Below are positions 17,971 to 27,060 of a DNA stretch of 64,000 bases, in pieces. Within the stretch, counting starts at the first letter, position 1; every line of letters begins with the position of its first letter. The position numbers and the translations under genes were made by a program. The notes beneath the pieces are model-generated. The model made no database searches. It saw only the letters and a program-made list of their open reading frames with translations, and was not told the DNA's origin. The stretch is from Thalassobium sp. (GTDB lineage Bacteria > Pseudomonadota > Gammaproteobacteria > Pseudomonadales > Oceanobacteraceae): positions 186,001 through 250,000 of the forward strand of contig NVUW01000004.1 in the NCBI GenBank assembly GCA_002733205.1. The letters are read 5' to 3'.

Positions 17971-19518
17971 ATGGCCGATGATTCCTTTTTTGCCGACGAT
18001 GACCTCTTCAGCGAGGACAGCGCCGTCAGCACTCCGGAACAGACCTGGCGCGTACTGGTAGCCGATGATGAACCCGACGTACACCGCATCACCCGCATGG
18101 TGCTTTCCGGGTTTCAGTTTGATGGCCGCCGGGTAGAATTACTCAGCGCCTACAGCGGCGAAGAAACCCGTCAGATCATGGCCGAACATGATGACATTGC
18201 CATGGTATTACTCGACGTGGTGATGGAAGAAGACCATGCCGGCCTCAATGTCGCACGTTATATCCGCGAAGAATTACGTAACCGCTATACCCGCATCGTG
18301 CTACGTACCGGCCAGCCTGGCCAGGCTCCCGAACACGAAGTGATCCGCACGTACGATATCAACGATTACAAAGACAAAACCGAGCTGACCACCACCAAGC
18401 TCAACACGCTGATGTACGCCACTCTGCGCAGTTACCGCGATATCTGCACGCTGAATGAGCACCGTCGTGGCCTTGAACGTGTGATTAAGGCATCCGCCCA
18501 GGTCTTCAGCACCGGCGCCATCAGTCAGTTTGCTTCTGCGGTTTTATCCCAGGTCACCAATCTGCTCGGGCTGGAACAAAGTGCCCTGTACTGTTCCAGC
18601 ACCAATCAGCAGGATCAGCTGCTCGGCGTGCGTCGCTTCCGGGTACTCGCTGCCACCGGCGAAATGCAGGAACTGACCGATCTGGAGTCGTTCGAAAGCA
18701 TCCCGGAGCATGTACGCGAAGGTTTTGAAAAAGCGATGAATCTCCGCGAAAGCCAGTATTACGAAAACTACTACATTGGCTACTTTGCTTCCGAACGCGG
18801 CAGCGAAAGCCTGCTTTATGTCACCTATCACCGCGAACCCTCCGCGCTTGATAAACAACTGCTGGAAATTTACGCCACCAACGTCGCCATCACCTATGAA
18901 AATCTGTTAATGCGCGACGAAATCATCGAAACCCAGCGTGAGCTGGTGTACATGCTGGGTGAAGCGGTAGAAAAACGCTCAAAAGAAACCGGTGCCCATG
19001 TTAAACGGGTTGCCCAGATTTCCCGCTTACTGGCCGTTGCTTATGGCTTACCGGAACAGGAAGCCGAGCTGATTAAAATGGCTGCCCCGCTGCATGACGT
19101 AGGCAAAATCGCCATTCCCGACAGCATTCTGAATAAACCGGGTAAACATGATGCCGCCGAATGGAGCACCATGCAGACACACGCCCAGATCGGTGCGGAT
19201 ATTCTCAGCAAATCTGATCGGCGCATTCTGCAACTGGCGGCGATTATTGCCAGCCAGCATCATGAACGCTGGGACGGAGCAGGTTATCCTCGCGGCCTGA
19301 AAGGTGAGCAAATTCATATTGCCGGACGCATTACCGCCTTGGCCGATGTTTTCGACGCGCTGGGCAGTAAGCGCTGCTATAAAGAGCCTTGGGCCGATAA
19401 AGATATTATCGATCTGATTAACAAAGAATCGGGCCATCAGTTTGATCCGAAACTGGTCGAACTGCTGATGCAGAATATTGATGCAATGCTCGATATTCGC
19501 CGACAGTTTCCAGACTGA
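17971..19518 (+). CDS. Response regulator with DUF3369 and HD-GYP phosphodiesterase domain
   Basis: A 515-residue cytoplasmic regulator. A receiver domain (LVADDEPDVHRIT, phosphorylated Asp in MVLLDVVMEE) is followed by a GAF-like DUF3369 sensor region and a C-terminal HD-GYP domain with HDVGK (about residue 376) and HHERWDGAGYPRGL (about residue 430). HD-GYP enzymes break down c-di-GMP to GMP. All metal-binding residues of the motif are present, so it should be active. No partner kinase is adjacent. It lies between vfr and trpC, an insertion relative to the Pseudomonas order. Confidence 0.92.
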   Translation: MADDSFFADDDLFSEDSAVSTPEQTWRVLVADDEPDVHRITRMVLSGFQFDGRRVELLSAYSGEETRQIMAEHDDIAMVLLDVVMEEDHAGLNVARYIREELRNRYTRIVLRTGQPGQAPEHEVIRTYDINDYKDKTELTTTKLNTLMYATLRSYRDICTLNEHRRGLERVIKASAQVFSTGAISQFASAVLSQVTNLLGLEQSALYCSSTNQQDQLLGVRRFRVLAATGEMQELTDLESFESIPEHVREGFEKAMNLRESQYYENYYIGYFASERGSESLLYVTYHREPSALDKQLLEIYATNVAITYENLLMRDEIIETQRELVYMLGEAVEKRSKETGAHVKRVAQISRLLAVAYGLPEQEAELIKMAAPLHDVGKIAIPDSILNKPGKHDAAEWSTMQTHAQIGADILSKSDRRILQLAAIIASQHHERWDGAGYPRGLKGEQIHIAGRITALADVFDALGSKRCYKEPWADKDIIDLINKESGHQFDPKLVELLMQNIDAMLDIRRQFPD

Positions 19519-19526
19519 CAGCAAAA

Positions 19527-19558
19527 ACAAAAAAGCCGGCAAGTGCCGGCTTTTTTGT
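19527..19558. terminator. Bidirectional terminator HD-GYP gene / trpC
   Basis: ACAAAAAAGCCGGC, loop AAGT, GCCGGCTTTTTTGT; T-runs on both strands, between convergent genes. Confidence 0.93.
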
Positions 19559-19575
19559 ATGCAAAAATAACAAAC

Positions 19576-20376
19576 TCAGAAAAACAAAGCCCGCAAAGCA
19601 TCGCCAGGATTGTCCGCCCGCATAAAGGCTTCGCCCACCAGAAACGCATTCACATTGCGCTCGCGCATCAGCGCAACGTCATCCGGGGTCAGAATACCGC
19701 TTTCGGTTACCAGTAATTTACCGGCCGGGATCTTGTCCAACAGTCCGAATGTCGTATCCAGTGTCAGCTCAAACGTGTGCAGGTTGCGGTTATTAATCCC
19801 CAGCAGCGGAGTCTGCATGGTTAACGCCGTCTGTAGCTCTTCTTCGTCATGTATTTCTACCAGCACGTCCATGCCCAGCTCATGGGCAATCCCTTCCAGA
19901 TCCTGCAACTGCATTTTGCTCAGAGCCGATACGATAAGCAGTACGCAATCGGCATTAATGCTGCGCGCTTCATAAATCTGATAAGGATCGACCAGAAAAT
20001 CTTTACGGATTACCGGTAAAGAACAGGCGCTGCGCGCGGCTTTAAGAAAATCTTCATGACCCTGAAAATAATCGCGATCCGTCAGCACCGATAAACAAGC
20101 AGCGCCAGCCTGCTCATAAGATTCAGCAATGGCTTCAGGAACAAAATGTTCACGCAGGACACCTTTTGAGGGAGAAGCTTTTTTAATTTCAGCAATGACC
20201 GCAGGCAATCCGGCATCGACCTTAGCCTGCATCGCGCGATAAAAACCACGCAATTCGGCCGCATCCATGTCCAGTGCACGGGCTTTCAGTTCATTCAGCG
20301 GCAGTGTTTTACTGCGATAGCTGACTTCCTCAGCCTTGGTGGCCAGAATGTTTTTCAAAATGGTTGGAGTATTCAT
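19576..20376 (-). CDS. trpC: Indole-3-glycerol-phosphate synthase
   Basis: Fourth step of tryptophan synthesis: closes the indole ring of CdRP. 266 residues, single-function enzyme (no fused TrpF). Family motifs [15 protein letters not shown] (about residue 59), DPYQIYEAR and [13 protein letters not shown] are present. The start overlaps the trpD stop (ATGA), so translation is coupled. It is the last gene of the trpE-G-D-C cluster. Confidence 0.96.
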   Translation of the reverse strand: MNTPTILKNILATKAEEVSYRSKTLPLNELKARALDMDAAELRGFYRAMQAKVDAGLPAVIAEIKKASPSKGVLREHFVPEAIAESYEQAGAACLSVLTDRDYFQGHEDFLKAARSACSLPVIRKDFLVDPYQIYEARSINADCVLLIVSALSKMQLQDLEGIAHELGMDVLVEIHDEEELQTALTMQTPLLGINNRNLHTFELTLDTTFGLLDKIPAGKLLVTESGILTPDDVALMRERNVNAFLVGEAFMRADNPGDALRALFF

Positions 20377-21425
20377 GCGTTTTTCACTTCATCTTCGGCC
20401 AGGTATTTGGAGAAGCTGACCAGCTCGTTCATTTTTTCCAGTGCCAGACCGGTGTAAATGGCATCTTGCGCCATCGCTACACCGTCTTTCATGCTTTGCG
20501 AAAGACCCGCCACATAAATCGCTGCACCGGCGTTGAGTGCGAGAATATCTGCCGCCTTATTACCGGCTGCAGTTTCACGCTTACCGAGTGCATCTTTAAT
20601 TAAAGCAAGACTGGCTGCCGGACTGTCGACATCCAGACCCGATAAAACCTGAGGCTCAACACCCAGATCCTGCGGACGAATAACGAATTCCCGCAACTCT
20701 CCATTTTTTAATTCACAGGCGTAGGTTTCCGTCGCCAGACTGATTTCATCAAGTCCATCTTTAGAATGTACGACCAGCACATGGCCGCCGTTCATACGCT
20801 GCAGAACTTCAGCCACCGGCCGGACCAGTGCTTTGGCAAAAACACCAATGACCTGATTGCTGACACCGGCAGGATTGGTCATTGGCCCAAGAATATTGAA
20901 AATAGTACGCATACCCAGCGACTTGCGCGGGCCAATCGCATGCTTCATCGCGCTGTGGTGAGAAGGTGCAAACATAAAGCCCACTCCCAGCTCATCAATA
21001 CAACGGGCGACCTGCTCTGAGGTTAAATTCAGATTCACACCAGCCGCTTCCAGCAGATCGGCACTGCCGGATTTGGATGAAACACCGCGATTACCGTGTT
21101 TTGCCACGATTCCGCCCGCTGCCGCCACAATAAAAGACGATGCGGTTGAAACATTAAACAAATTGGCACCATCGCCACCAGTGCCGACAATATCAACGGC
21201 ATGGCGGGCATTAATTTTTACGCCGCTAGCCAGCTCGCGCATAACGGTTACGGCACCGACGATTTCGTCGATGCTTTCACTTTTCATGCGTAAGGCAACC
21301 AGAAAACCACCAATCTGCGCTTCATCGCATTGGCCGGTCATAATCTGGCGCATGACATCGGTCATTTCATCGGTGGTTAAATCCTGACGTTCAACAACGC
21401 GGGCCAGGGCAGTACGGATATCCAT
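20373..21425 (-). CDS. trpD: Anthranilate phosphoribosyltransferase
   Basis: Transfers phosphoribose from PRPP to anthranilate. 350 residues. The PRPP-binding loop [17 protein letters not shown] (about residue 80) and [18 protein letters not shown] (about residue 110) are intact. It overlaps trpC by four bases and follows trpG by 33 bp. Confidence 0.96.
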   Translation of the reverse strand: MDIRTALARVVERQDLTTDEMTDVMRQIMTGQCDEAQIGGFLVALRMKSESIDEIVGAVTVMRELASGVKINARHAVDIVGTGGDGANLFNVSTASSFIVAAAGGIVAKHGNRGVSSKSGSADLLEAAGVNLNLTSEQVARCIDELGVGFMFAPSHHSAMKHAIGPRKSLGMRTIFNILGPMTNPAGVSNQVIGVFAKALVRPVAEVLQRMNGGHVLVVHSKDGLDEISLATETYACELKNGELREFVIRPQDLGVEPQVLSGLDVDSPAASLALIKDALGKRETAAGNKAADILALNAGAAIYVAGLSQSMKDGVAMAQDAIYTGLALEKMNELVSFSKYLAEDEVKNA

Positions 21426-21458
21426 TATTCATCTCCAGTCAGTGGCGCTTGCCGTTCG

Positions 21459-22046
21459 TCAGTTCAGTGTTGTCTGCAAAAAGTTTTTCAACAGATCGTG
21501 TCCATGTTCGGTCAGGATGGATTCCGGATGAAACTGCACGCCTTCGATCGGTAATTCACGGTGACGCACGCCCATAATTTCTTCCATGCTGCCGTCAGGA
21601 TTTTCTGTCCAGGCGGTAATTTCCAGACATTCAGGCAGGTTCTGTTTATCAATCACCAGTGAGTGATAACGGGTAGCGTTGTAAGGATTTTTCAGACCAC
21701 GGAAAACGCCGCTGTCAGCGTGATGTATCTGAGAAATTTTGCCATGCATGACCTGACCGGCACGGATGATATTGCCGCCGAAAACCTGGCCAATACTCTG
21801 ATGACCTAAACAAATTCCCAGAATCGGTAATTTACCGGCGAAGTAGCGGATAGCTTCCATAGAAATCCCGGCCTCATTTGGTGTACACGGACCGGGAGAA
21901 ATCACCAGATGATCCGGCTTTAATGCTTCGATTTCTTCGATGGTAATTTCATCGTTGCGGAACACGCGCACATCGGCACCCAGTTCGGCAAAATACTGTA
22001 CGACGTTGTAGGTAAACGAATCGTAATTATCAATCATGACTAACAT
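21459..22046 (-). CDS. trpG: Anthranilate synthase, glutamine amidotransferase subunit
   Basis: Supplies ammonia from glutamine to TrpE. Class I glutaminase of 195 residues: oxyanion strand [11 protein letters not shown], nucleophile Cys in [16 protein letters not shown] (about residue 79), and the His/Glu pair in VQFHPESIL. In many bacteria the same subunit also serves aminodeoxychorismate synthase (PabA); its place beside trpE and trpD supports the trp role. Confidence 0.95.
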   Translation of the reverse strand: MLVMIDNYDSFTYNVVQYFAELGADVRVFRNDEITIEEIEALKPDHLVISPGPCTPNEAGISMEAIRYFAGKLPILGICLGHQSIGQVFGGNIIRAGQVMHGKISQIHHADSGVFRGLKNPYNATRYHSLVIDKQNLPECLEITAWTENPDGSMEEIMGVRHRELPIEGVQFHPESILTEHGHDLLKNFLQTTLN

Positions 22047-22096
22047 TGCTGTGACTCCTGCGACGCGTTTTTTTACACGCCGTAATGATGCTGTGG

Positions 22097-23581
22097 TTAC
22101 TGGTCTAGTCCGGCTTCCGCCATGGCAACGGCGCGGAACATTGCCCGGCCTTTATTCATGGTTTCTTTCCATTCCAGTCGCGGAACTGAATCCGCTACCA
22201 CCCCGGCACCTGCCTGAATATTCAGCATGCCGTCTTTAATCACTGCGGTACGGATAGCAATCGCAGTATCCATATTACCGTTCCAGCTCAGGTAGCCTAC
22301 GGCACCACCATAAACCCCGCGTTTGGTTGATTCGTATTCGTCGATAATTTCCATCGCACGGATTTTCGGCGCACCACTTAACGTGCCGGCCGGATGTACC
22401 GCGCGTAATACATCCATAGCCGTAATGCCGTCTTTTACTTTGCCGGTTACATTCGAAACGATGTGCATAACATGCGAATAGCGCTCGACGACCATTTGAT
22501 CGGTGACACTGACTTCACCGGTTTTGGCAACACGGCCGACATCATTGCGTCCCAGATCGATCAGCATTAAATGCTCGGCGATTTCTTTAGGGTCGGATAA
22601 CAACTCGCGCTCCAGCGCCAGATCGTCTTCCACTGTTTCGCCACGCTGGCGGGTACCGGCAATCGGACGCACCGTTACCTCGCCATCTTCCAGGCGGGCA
22701 AGAATTTCAGGAGAAGAACCAACCACATGAAAATCACCCAGATTCATGCAGTACATGTAAGGTGATGGGTTCAGCGTGCGTAACGCGCGGTAAATATTGA
22801 CCGGATCGCCTTGGTAAGGCACCTGCATACGCTGGGAAATAACGCATTGCATAATATCGCCGGCCAGAATGTACTCGCGGATATTTTCAACCGCATCCAT
22901 AAATGCCTGCTCACCAAACAATGAGCGGAAATCATCTTCTTTAACGTGCGTTGAAGCCTGCAGCGGCCGACCAACCGGCCCGGAGTATGGCTGGCGCAGC
23001 TGCTGGCGTAATTCATCAAGGCGGGCCTCAGCTTTCGCCAGAGCATCATCAACCGCAGGATCGGCCATAACAATCAGATGCAATTTGCCGCTGAGGTTGT
23101 CAAAAACCACAACTTCTTCTGACACCATCAGCAGAATGTCCGGCGTATTCAGCTCATCGGGCGGGCAGGATTTGCGCAGGCGCGGTTCGATATAACGCAC
23201 GGTGTCGTAGCCAAAATAACCAACCAGACCACCATCAAACTTAGGCAGGCCATCAATCTGAGGAACCCGGAAGCGCTGCTGAAAGTCGCTGATAAAATCC
23301 AACGGGTCAACGACTTCATGTTCTTCGATCACCTCACCATTGCGCTGTAACACAACCTGCTGCCCACGCACGATCAGAACATCACGACAAGGCAGGCCGA
23401 TCATGGAATAACGGCCCCACTTTTCACCGCCCTGTACAGATTCCAGCAGGTAGGTATAAGGCGCAGCAGCCAGTTTCAGGTAAGTACTCAGAGGTGTGTC
23501 GAGGTCAGCCAAAACCTGGCGTGATACCGGAATACGGTTAAAACCCTGCTCAGCCAGAGCAGCAAATTGGTGCGGAGTCAT
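22097..23581 (-). CDS. trpE: Anthranilate synthase component I
   Basis: Makes anthranilate from chorismate. 494 residues, normal for the family. The N-terminal allosteric region contains [15 protein letters not shown], whose LLES motif is part of the tryptophan feedback site; the C-terminal chorismate domain has [24 protein letters not shown] and [18 protein letters not shown]. First gene of the trp cluster. I looked for a Trp-rich leader peptide with an attenuator upstream and saw none. Confidence 0.96.
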   Translation of the reverse strand: MTPHQFAALAEQGFNRIPVSRQVLADLDTPLSTYLKLAAAPYTYLLESVQGGEKWGRYSMIGLPCRDVLIVRGQQVVLQRNGEVIEEHEVVDPLDFISDFQQRFRVPQIDGLPKFDGGLVGYFGYDTVRYIEPRLRKSCPPDELNTPDILLMVSEEVVVFDNLSGKLHLIVMADPAVDDALAKAEARLDELRQQLRQPYSGPVGRPLQASTHVKEDDFRSLFGEQAFMDAVENIREYILAGDIMQCVISQRMQVPYQGDPVNIYRALRTLNPSPYMYCMNLGDFHVVGSSPEILARLEDGEVTVRPIAGTRQRGETVEDDLALERELLSDPKEIAEHLMLIDLGRNDVGRVAKTGEVSVTDQMVVERYSHVMHIVSNVTGKVKDGITAMDVLRAVHPAGTLSGAPKIRAMEIIDEYESTKRGVYGGAVGYLSWNGNMDTAIAIRTAVIKDGMLNIQAGAGVVADSVPRLEWKETMNKGRAMFRAVAMAEAGLDQ

Positions 23582-23806
23582 AAAGAACCTTCAAGATTAA
23601 TAAGCGCAAAAATACATGGCCATGCGGCCGGAAAGGTTGGCAGCTGCGCTTAACACCATCGACAGGTCAGATGCTGACCCTGTTGCAGGGGGCGGTTATA
23701 TTGAAAAAACACCGCTGGGCTCCGTTGAATAATCGGGTTATATGTAGGCAGAACTATAACGGCATGCAAGACGGGCAGCAAGAAGCAGATGCCTATCCCT
23801 GCCCGA
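23582..23806 (-). promoter_or_regulatory. trpE upstream region
   Basis: A 225-bp gap upstream of trpE. On the minus strand it contains the short hairpin GGTCAG-CAT-CTGACC (about 23670-23684) but no run of Trp codons and no T-tract, so no classical attenuator is visible. The trp promoter probably lies here. Confidence 0.35.
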
Positions 23807-24478
23807 CTATTCCGCCCGCCAGTCCAGGCAGGGCCAGCCGTGCTGCTGCGCTGCAAGGCGTAACTGAGGATTAGGATTCAGCACCACTGGCTGTGCAACC
23901 ATTTCCAGCAATGGCATATCGGAGTGACTGTCGGTATAAAACGCGGCATCACTGAAGCTCAGACCGCGTTCCGTGAGAAAACGCCGCGCCAGCTCGACTT
24001 TACCTGGGCCATAACACATCGGCCGCTCCAGCCCGGTAATCCGCTGACCATCGGTACTCAGACGATTACTGATAACATGAGCAAATCCCAGCGCCTGACC
24101 GTAGGCACGGGCAATCACATCGTCCGAACCGGTAATCATCACCAGCTGCGCGCCCTTGCGCTGATAAGCAAACAGCAGTGATGCCGCCTGCGGATAGATA
24201 TGCAGTTGCCCGCGTTCATTAAAAAAACGCTCAACGCGGCTCTGATATTCCGCCAGACTCATACCACGGGTGCGGGTGCGATAGTAATTGGACAGACGCC
24301 AGTGAGTCACCCGGCCTTTTTTGTACGCACGATACAGAGACGCTAACGCCAGCATGGCCTCAACTACCGCCCAGCGCTCACGGCGAAAACGCCATTTAAT
24401 CCACAGACTATTGGCGTCCTTATTGATCAGGGAATCATCCAGATCAAAAAATACAACAGGAACATCGTAGACCTGCAT
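23807..24478 (-). CDS. HAD-superfamily (subclass IB) phosphatase
   Basis: A 223-residue HAD hydrolase of the SerB/CicA-like subgroup. Motif I is FFDLDDSLINKDANSLW (nucleophile Asp near residue 11), motif II is LVMITGSDD, and the C-terminal motif is FYTDSHSDMPLLE. Such proteins remove phosphate from small molecules or lipids; the substrate cannot be inferred. In many gammaproteobacteria a HAD phosphatase lies before trpE, but that one is usually phosphoglycolate phosphatase of another subclass. Confidence 0.82.
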   Translation of the reverse strand: MQVYDVPVVFFDLDDSLINKDANSLWIKWRFRRERWAVVEAMLALASLYRAYKKGRVTHWRLSNYYRTRTRGMSLAEYQSRVERFFNERGQLHIYPQAASLLFAYQRKGAQLVMITGSDDVIARAYGQALGFAHVISNRLSTDGQRITGLERPMCYGPGKVELARRFLTERGLSFSDAAFYTDSHSDMPLLEMVAQPVVLNPNPQLRLAAQQHGWPCLDWRAE

Positions 24479-24520
24479 CGGTGCATCCGTTTCAGCGCTA
24501 AAAACAAGTTGCTCAGACTA

Positions 24521-25045
24521 TCATAAGGGACTGTCCAGCCCCATAGCGGCTAATCGCCAATGGGTAACCGTGGCGGAAGAAATAGCTTCAGGATGAGCCA
24601 CCGCCAGTTTCTGCAGTCCCTGCCAGAGCGCGGTAACGTGGGCATCCAAACCCAGTATTTTCAGGGACGCGAGCATGCGGCTGACGCGGCGATGGTTGTG
24701 ATTATCCGGTGTCATCCAGTGGCAATTGTCCACATCGGCAGGAATCAGTAATTCAAATCCCTGCGGAGTTTCGCGCATAACGATCCCATAAAATTGCAGC
24801 ATCCGTAATAACGATTGATGCAACCGGCTCTGTAATTCATGGGAAGAATGAAAAGCTGCAATGACATCAGCATTAATGACCGGCGCTTCGGGGTTGTATG
24901 GACTCGGATCGCGCAACGGAAACAACCACTGAATATAATCGTGACAGCTTTCCAGTTCATTATTTGAGAACGCCAGAATACCACTCAGCGTGCGGCCGCG
25001 ATGGTCGGTTCCCTGACCTGAATAGAACGCAATAATGGGGTGCAT
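24521..25045 (-). CDS. Opioid growth factor receptor (OGFr)-like conserved-region protein
   Basis: A 174-residue cytoplasmic protein. Its opening, FYSGQGTDHRGRTLSGIL, followed by ELESCHDYIQWLFPL, matches the OGFr conserved region, a domain found in animals and scattered through bacteria where its function is unknown. The ATG at 25045 has AGGCAGGTGT just upstream; the longer frame adds a hydrophobic stretch without homology and was not used. It is read toward the HAD phosphatase, 42 bp apart, and may share its transcript. Confidence 0.8.
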   Translation of the reverse strand: MHPIIAFYSGQGTDHRGRTLSGILAFSNNELESCHDYIQWLFPLRDPSPYNPEAPVINADVIAAFHSSHELQSRLHQSLLRMLQFYGIVMRETPQGFELLIPADVDNCHWMTPDNHNHRRVSRMLASLKILGLDAHVTALWQGLQKLAVAHPEAISSATVTHWRLAAMGLDSPL

Positions 25046-25149
25046 ACACCTGCCTGTGACGAAAAACAATAGCGATACAATCCAGTATAGCTTCAAGTCA
25101 GGATCCGGAGTGATCCCAGCCTGAGGTTACGAAATTTGTGCGAAATTGT

Positions 25150-25228
25150 TTGACGTTACCTTTGGCTGATGTAGTCTGAGTTGACCATCCCGAAGGAACT
25201 TCCCGACGGAAAAGCGTCCGAAGTTCCT
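25150..25228 (+). promoter_or_regulatory. hpf promoter and leader hairpin
   Basis: A promoter-like pair TTGACG (25150-25155) and TAGTCT (25172-25177) with a 16-bp spacer. Just downstream the leader forms a hairpin: AGGAACTT (25194-25201) pairs with AAGTTCCT (25221-25228), enclosing a second stem GACG/CGTC around a GAAAAG loop. No T-run follows, so it is not a terminator; it may stabilise the mRNA or be a protein target. Confidence 0.5.
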
Positions 25229-25253
25229 GAGTCAATCAACAAAAGGAGCGACT

Positions 25254-25613
25254 ATGAAAGGTTTGGAAATCAGCTTCCGCGACATCGGTCATTCTGACGC
25301 TATCGAGCAGCACATCCGCGAAAAAGCCGGAAAATTAACCTCCACTTTTGACGATATTATTGGCATACGTGCGGTTGTGGCGATGCCTCACAATCACAGC
25401 AGCAAAGGTAAGCTTGCCCACGTGTCACTGGAGGTCGGCCTGCCTGGCCAGACCGTTGCCATCACCCGCGATCATCACGACAACCCCGAACATGAAGATA
25501 TGTATCTTGCGGTCAGCGACGCATTTGAAAAAGCTCAGCGTAAAGTAAAGAAAATTCATGACAAACGGGTCGATAAAAACCGTCGTATAACCACCATGGC
25601 TCCGGCTGAATAA
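25254..25613 (+). CDS. hpf: Ribosome hibernation factor, HPF/RaiA family
   Basis: A 119-residue protein of the short HPF/YfiA type, which binds the decoding centre of idle ribosomes in stationary phase. It starts MKGLEISFRDIGHSDAIEQH and has the basic helix FEKAQRKVKKIHDKRVDKNRR near the C-terminus. Whether it acts as HPF (dimer-forming) or RaiA cannot be told from length alone. It has a strong ribosome binding site AAAAGGAGCG, a structured leader and its own terminator, so it is a single-gene unit suited to high expression. Confidence 0.9.
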   Translation: MKGLEISFRDIGHSDAIEQHIREKAGKLTSTFDDIIGIRAVVAMPHNHSSKGKLAHVSLEVGLPGQTVAITRDHHDNPEHEDMYLAVSDAFEKAQRKVKKIHDKRVDKNRRITTMAPAE

Positions 25614-25626
25614 GTAAACCAACGCA

Positions 25627-25661
25627 CATAAAAAAAGAGCCCGCCGGGCTCTTTTTTTATG
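25627..25661. terminator. Bidirectional terminator hpf / TetR gene
   Basis: CATAAAAAAAGAGCCC, loop GCC, GGGCTCTTTTTTTATG, between convergent genes. Confidence 0.93.
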
Positions 25662-25677
25662 TCTGCAACTAACGTTT

Positions 25678-26265
25678 TTACAACTTACCGCTCAGCAATA
25701 CCTGCAGCAATCCCGGCCGTACCAGATTGGCATACAACGCGCCGATTTCTTTGGCATCCACCGGAAAACCGTCTTTCACCCAGCGCACAATCACCATAAA
25801 CGATGCGCCGGCTAAAAAGTCGATCACATAATTCATCAGACTGGTGTCTTTAATAGGCAAAGAATGGGCACCAATGTAACGCTCCATAATACGCGCCACA
25901 TAGCGCTTAAATTCACTCAGCATTAAGGCTTCAATGTCAGCCTCAATCAACAAACGGGCAAAAGTGGCATTGTCAGACCACTGACGGAACATGATTTCAG
26001 CAATAATCGGATCAGCATTGGGAGACTGCGTCAGATACGCATCAATCTGCTCATAAAACTGCATAAACATACTCTCGATATAACCTTTGAGCAGGTCATC
26101 TTTCGAGCGGTAATGCAGATAGAACGTCGGACGCGCAACACCAGAGCGCTCGCAGATATGTGCGACGGAAATTTTGCCATAGGGTTCTTCCGCCATCAGT
26201 TCCAGCAGAGTGCCCATTAGCAAGCGCCGTGAGCGCTCAACACGTTTATCCAGTTCTTTACTCAT
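25678..26265 (-). CDS. TetR-family regulator (copy A)
   Basis: A 195-residue repressor-type protein. The N-terminal DNA-binding helix-turn-helix reads ISVAHICERSGVARPTFYLHY (about residues 30-50); the C-terminal half is the ligand-binding helical domain. The ATG at 26265 gives MSKELDKRVERSR, a normal TetR start. It is clearly related to the next gene upstream: both share TFYLHYRS, the placing of a LAGAS motif (FLAGASFMV / YLAGASWMM) and RPG near the C-terminus. They lie next to the acyl-CoA dehydrogenases, so a fatty-acid-type ligand is possible (inference). Confidence 0.88.
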   Translation of the reverse strand: MSKELDKRVERSRRLLMGTLLELMAEEPYGKISVAHICERSGVARPTFYLHYRSKDDLLKGYIESMFMQFYEQIDAYLTQSPNADPIIAEIMFRQWSDNATFARLLIEADIEALMLSEFKRYVARIMERYIGAHSLPIKDTSLMNYVIDFLAGASFMVIVRWVKDGFPVDAKEIGALYANLVRPGLLQVLLSGKL

Positions 26266-26372
26266 GATGTGGTCGCCACAGGTAAGAGGATTACCCGAAT
26301 TTGTTATTTTATTTGTACTTAAGCATACGCCGCTGAATCTTATAGACAATCGTCTATCTGTGCCAGAGTGTG

Positions 26373-26966
26373 TTACTGCGGACGTTGCAACATAACATCC
26401 AGAAAGCCTGGGCGGCTTAACTGGCTGAATAAACTGGCCAGTTTCTCCGCTGGATAGCGAAAATCGTTGCGCACCCAGCGATCAAGCATCATCCATGATG
26501 CTCCGGCAAGGTAATCAATCATAAAACCCAACTGCTCGGCATCGCTGACCGGTATGCCATGCTGGCGCACATAGAGGCCTAACACACGGGCAATGTAGTT
26601 CTGGAAGCGCTTGATCAGCAACGACTCAAGTCCGGCACTGAATATCAACCGGCTGAAATCACGATGACGATTCCACTGTTCAAACAGACGTTGGCTGATA
26701 TCGCTGTCCAGCTCCGGTGAGGCACCAACCATATCGGCAATATCGTCATAAAATTCTGCGAATACGCTGTCGACATAATCCAGCAATAAGTCTTCGCGAC
26801 TGCGGTAATGCAGATAGAACGTCTGTCGTGCAAGACCGGCGCTGCGGGTGATCTGCTGTACGGTAATGGCGGCAAAAGGATGATCGGCCATCAGCGATAA
26901 CAGCGCCTGCAACAACTGGGCACGGGTTGGAGAATCAGCAGCAACAGATGAGACAGACAGGGTCAT
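26373..26966 (-). CDS. TetR-family regulator (copy B)
   Basis: A 197-residue TetR protein. The helix-turn-helix is ITVQQITRSAGLARQTFYLHY. It looks like a diverged tandem duplicate of the neighbouring copy A, 107 bp away on the same strand. The first 12 residues after the ATG at 26966 are low-complexity (TLSVSSVAADS). It lies just downstream of an acyl-CoA dehydrogenase gene from which it is separated by a terminator. Confidence 0.88.
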   Translation of the reverse strand: MTLSVSSVAADSPTRAQLLQALLSLMADHPFAAITVQQITRSAGLARQTFYLHYRSREDLLLDYVDSVFAEFYDDIADMVGASPELDSDISQRLFEQWNRHRDFSRLIFSAGLESLLIKRFQNYIARVLGLYVRQHGIPVSDAEQLGFMIDYLAGASWMMLDRWVRNDFRYPAEKLASLFSQLSRPGFLDVMLQRPQ

Positions 26967-27020
26967 AGGAGGCTCCGGGGCGATTCATGCTAACAGTGCC
27001 GGACTCAGACCGCAAAAACG

Positions 27021-27046
27021 AAAAAGCCGCCCGGAGGCGGCTTTTT
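27021..27046 (-). terminator. Terminator of acyl-CoA dehydrogenase 1
   Basis: AAAAAGCCGCC, loop CGGA, GGCGGCTTTTT; on the minus strand the stem is followed by a T-run directly after the dehydrogenase gene. Confidence 0.9.
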
Positions 27047-27060
27047 GTGAACAGCAGAAC

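Noticed and set aside
23582-23806. trp attenuator with leader peptide
   Set aside because: No short frame with tandem Trp codons and no terminator with T-run upstream of trpE.
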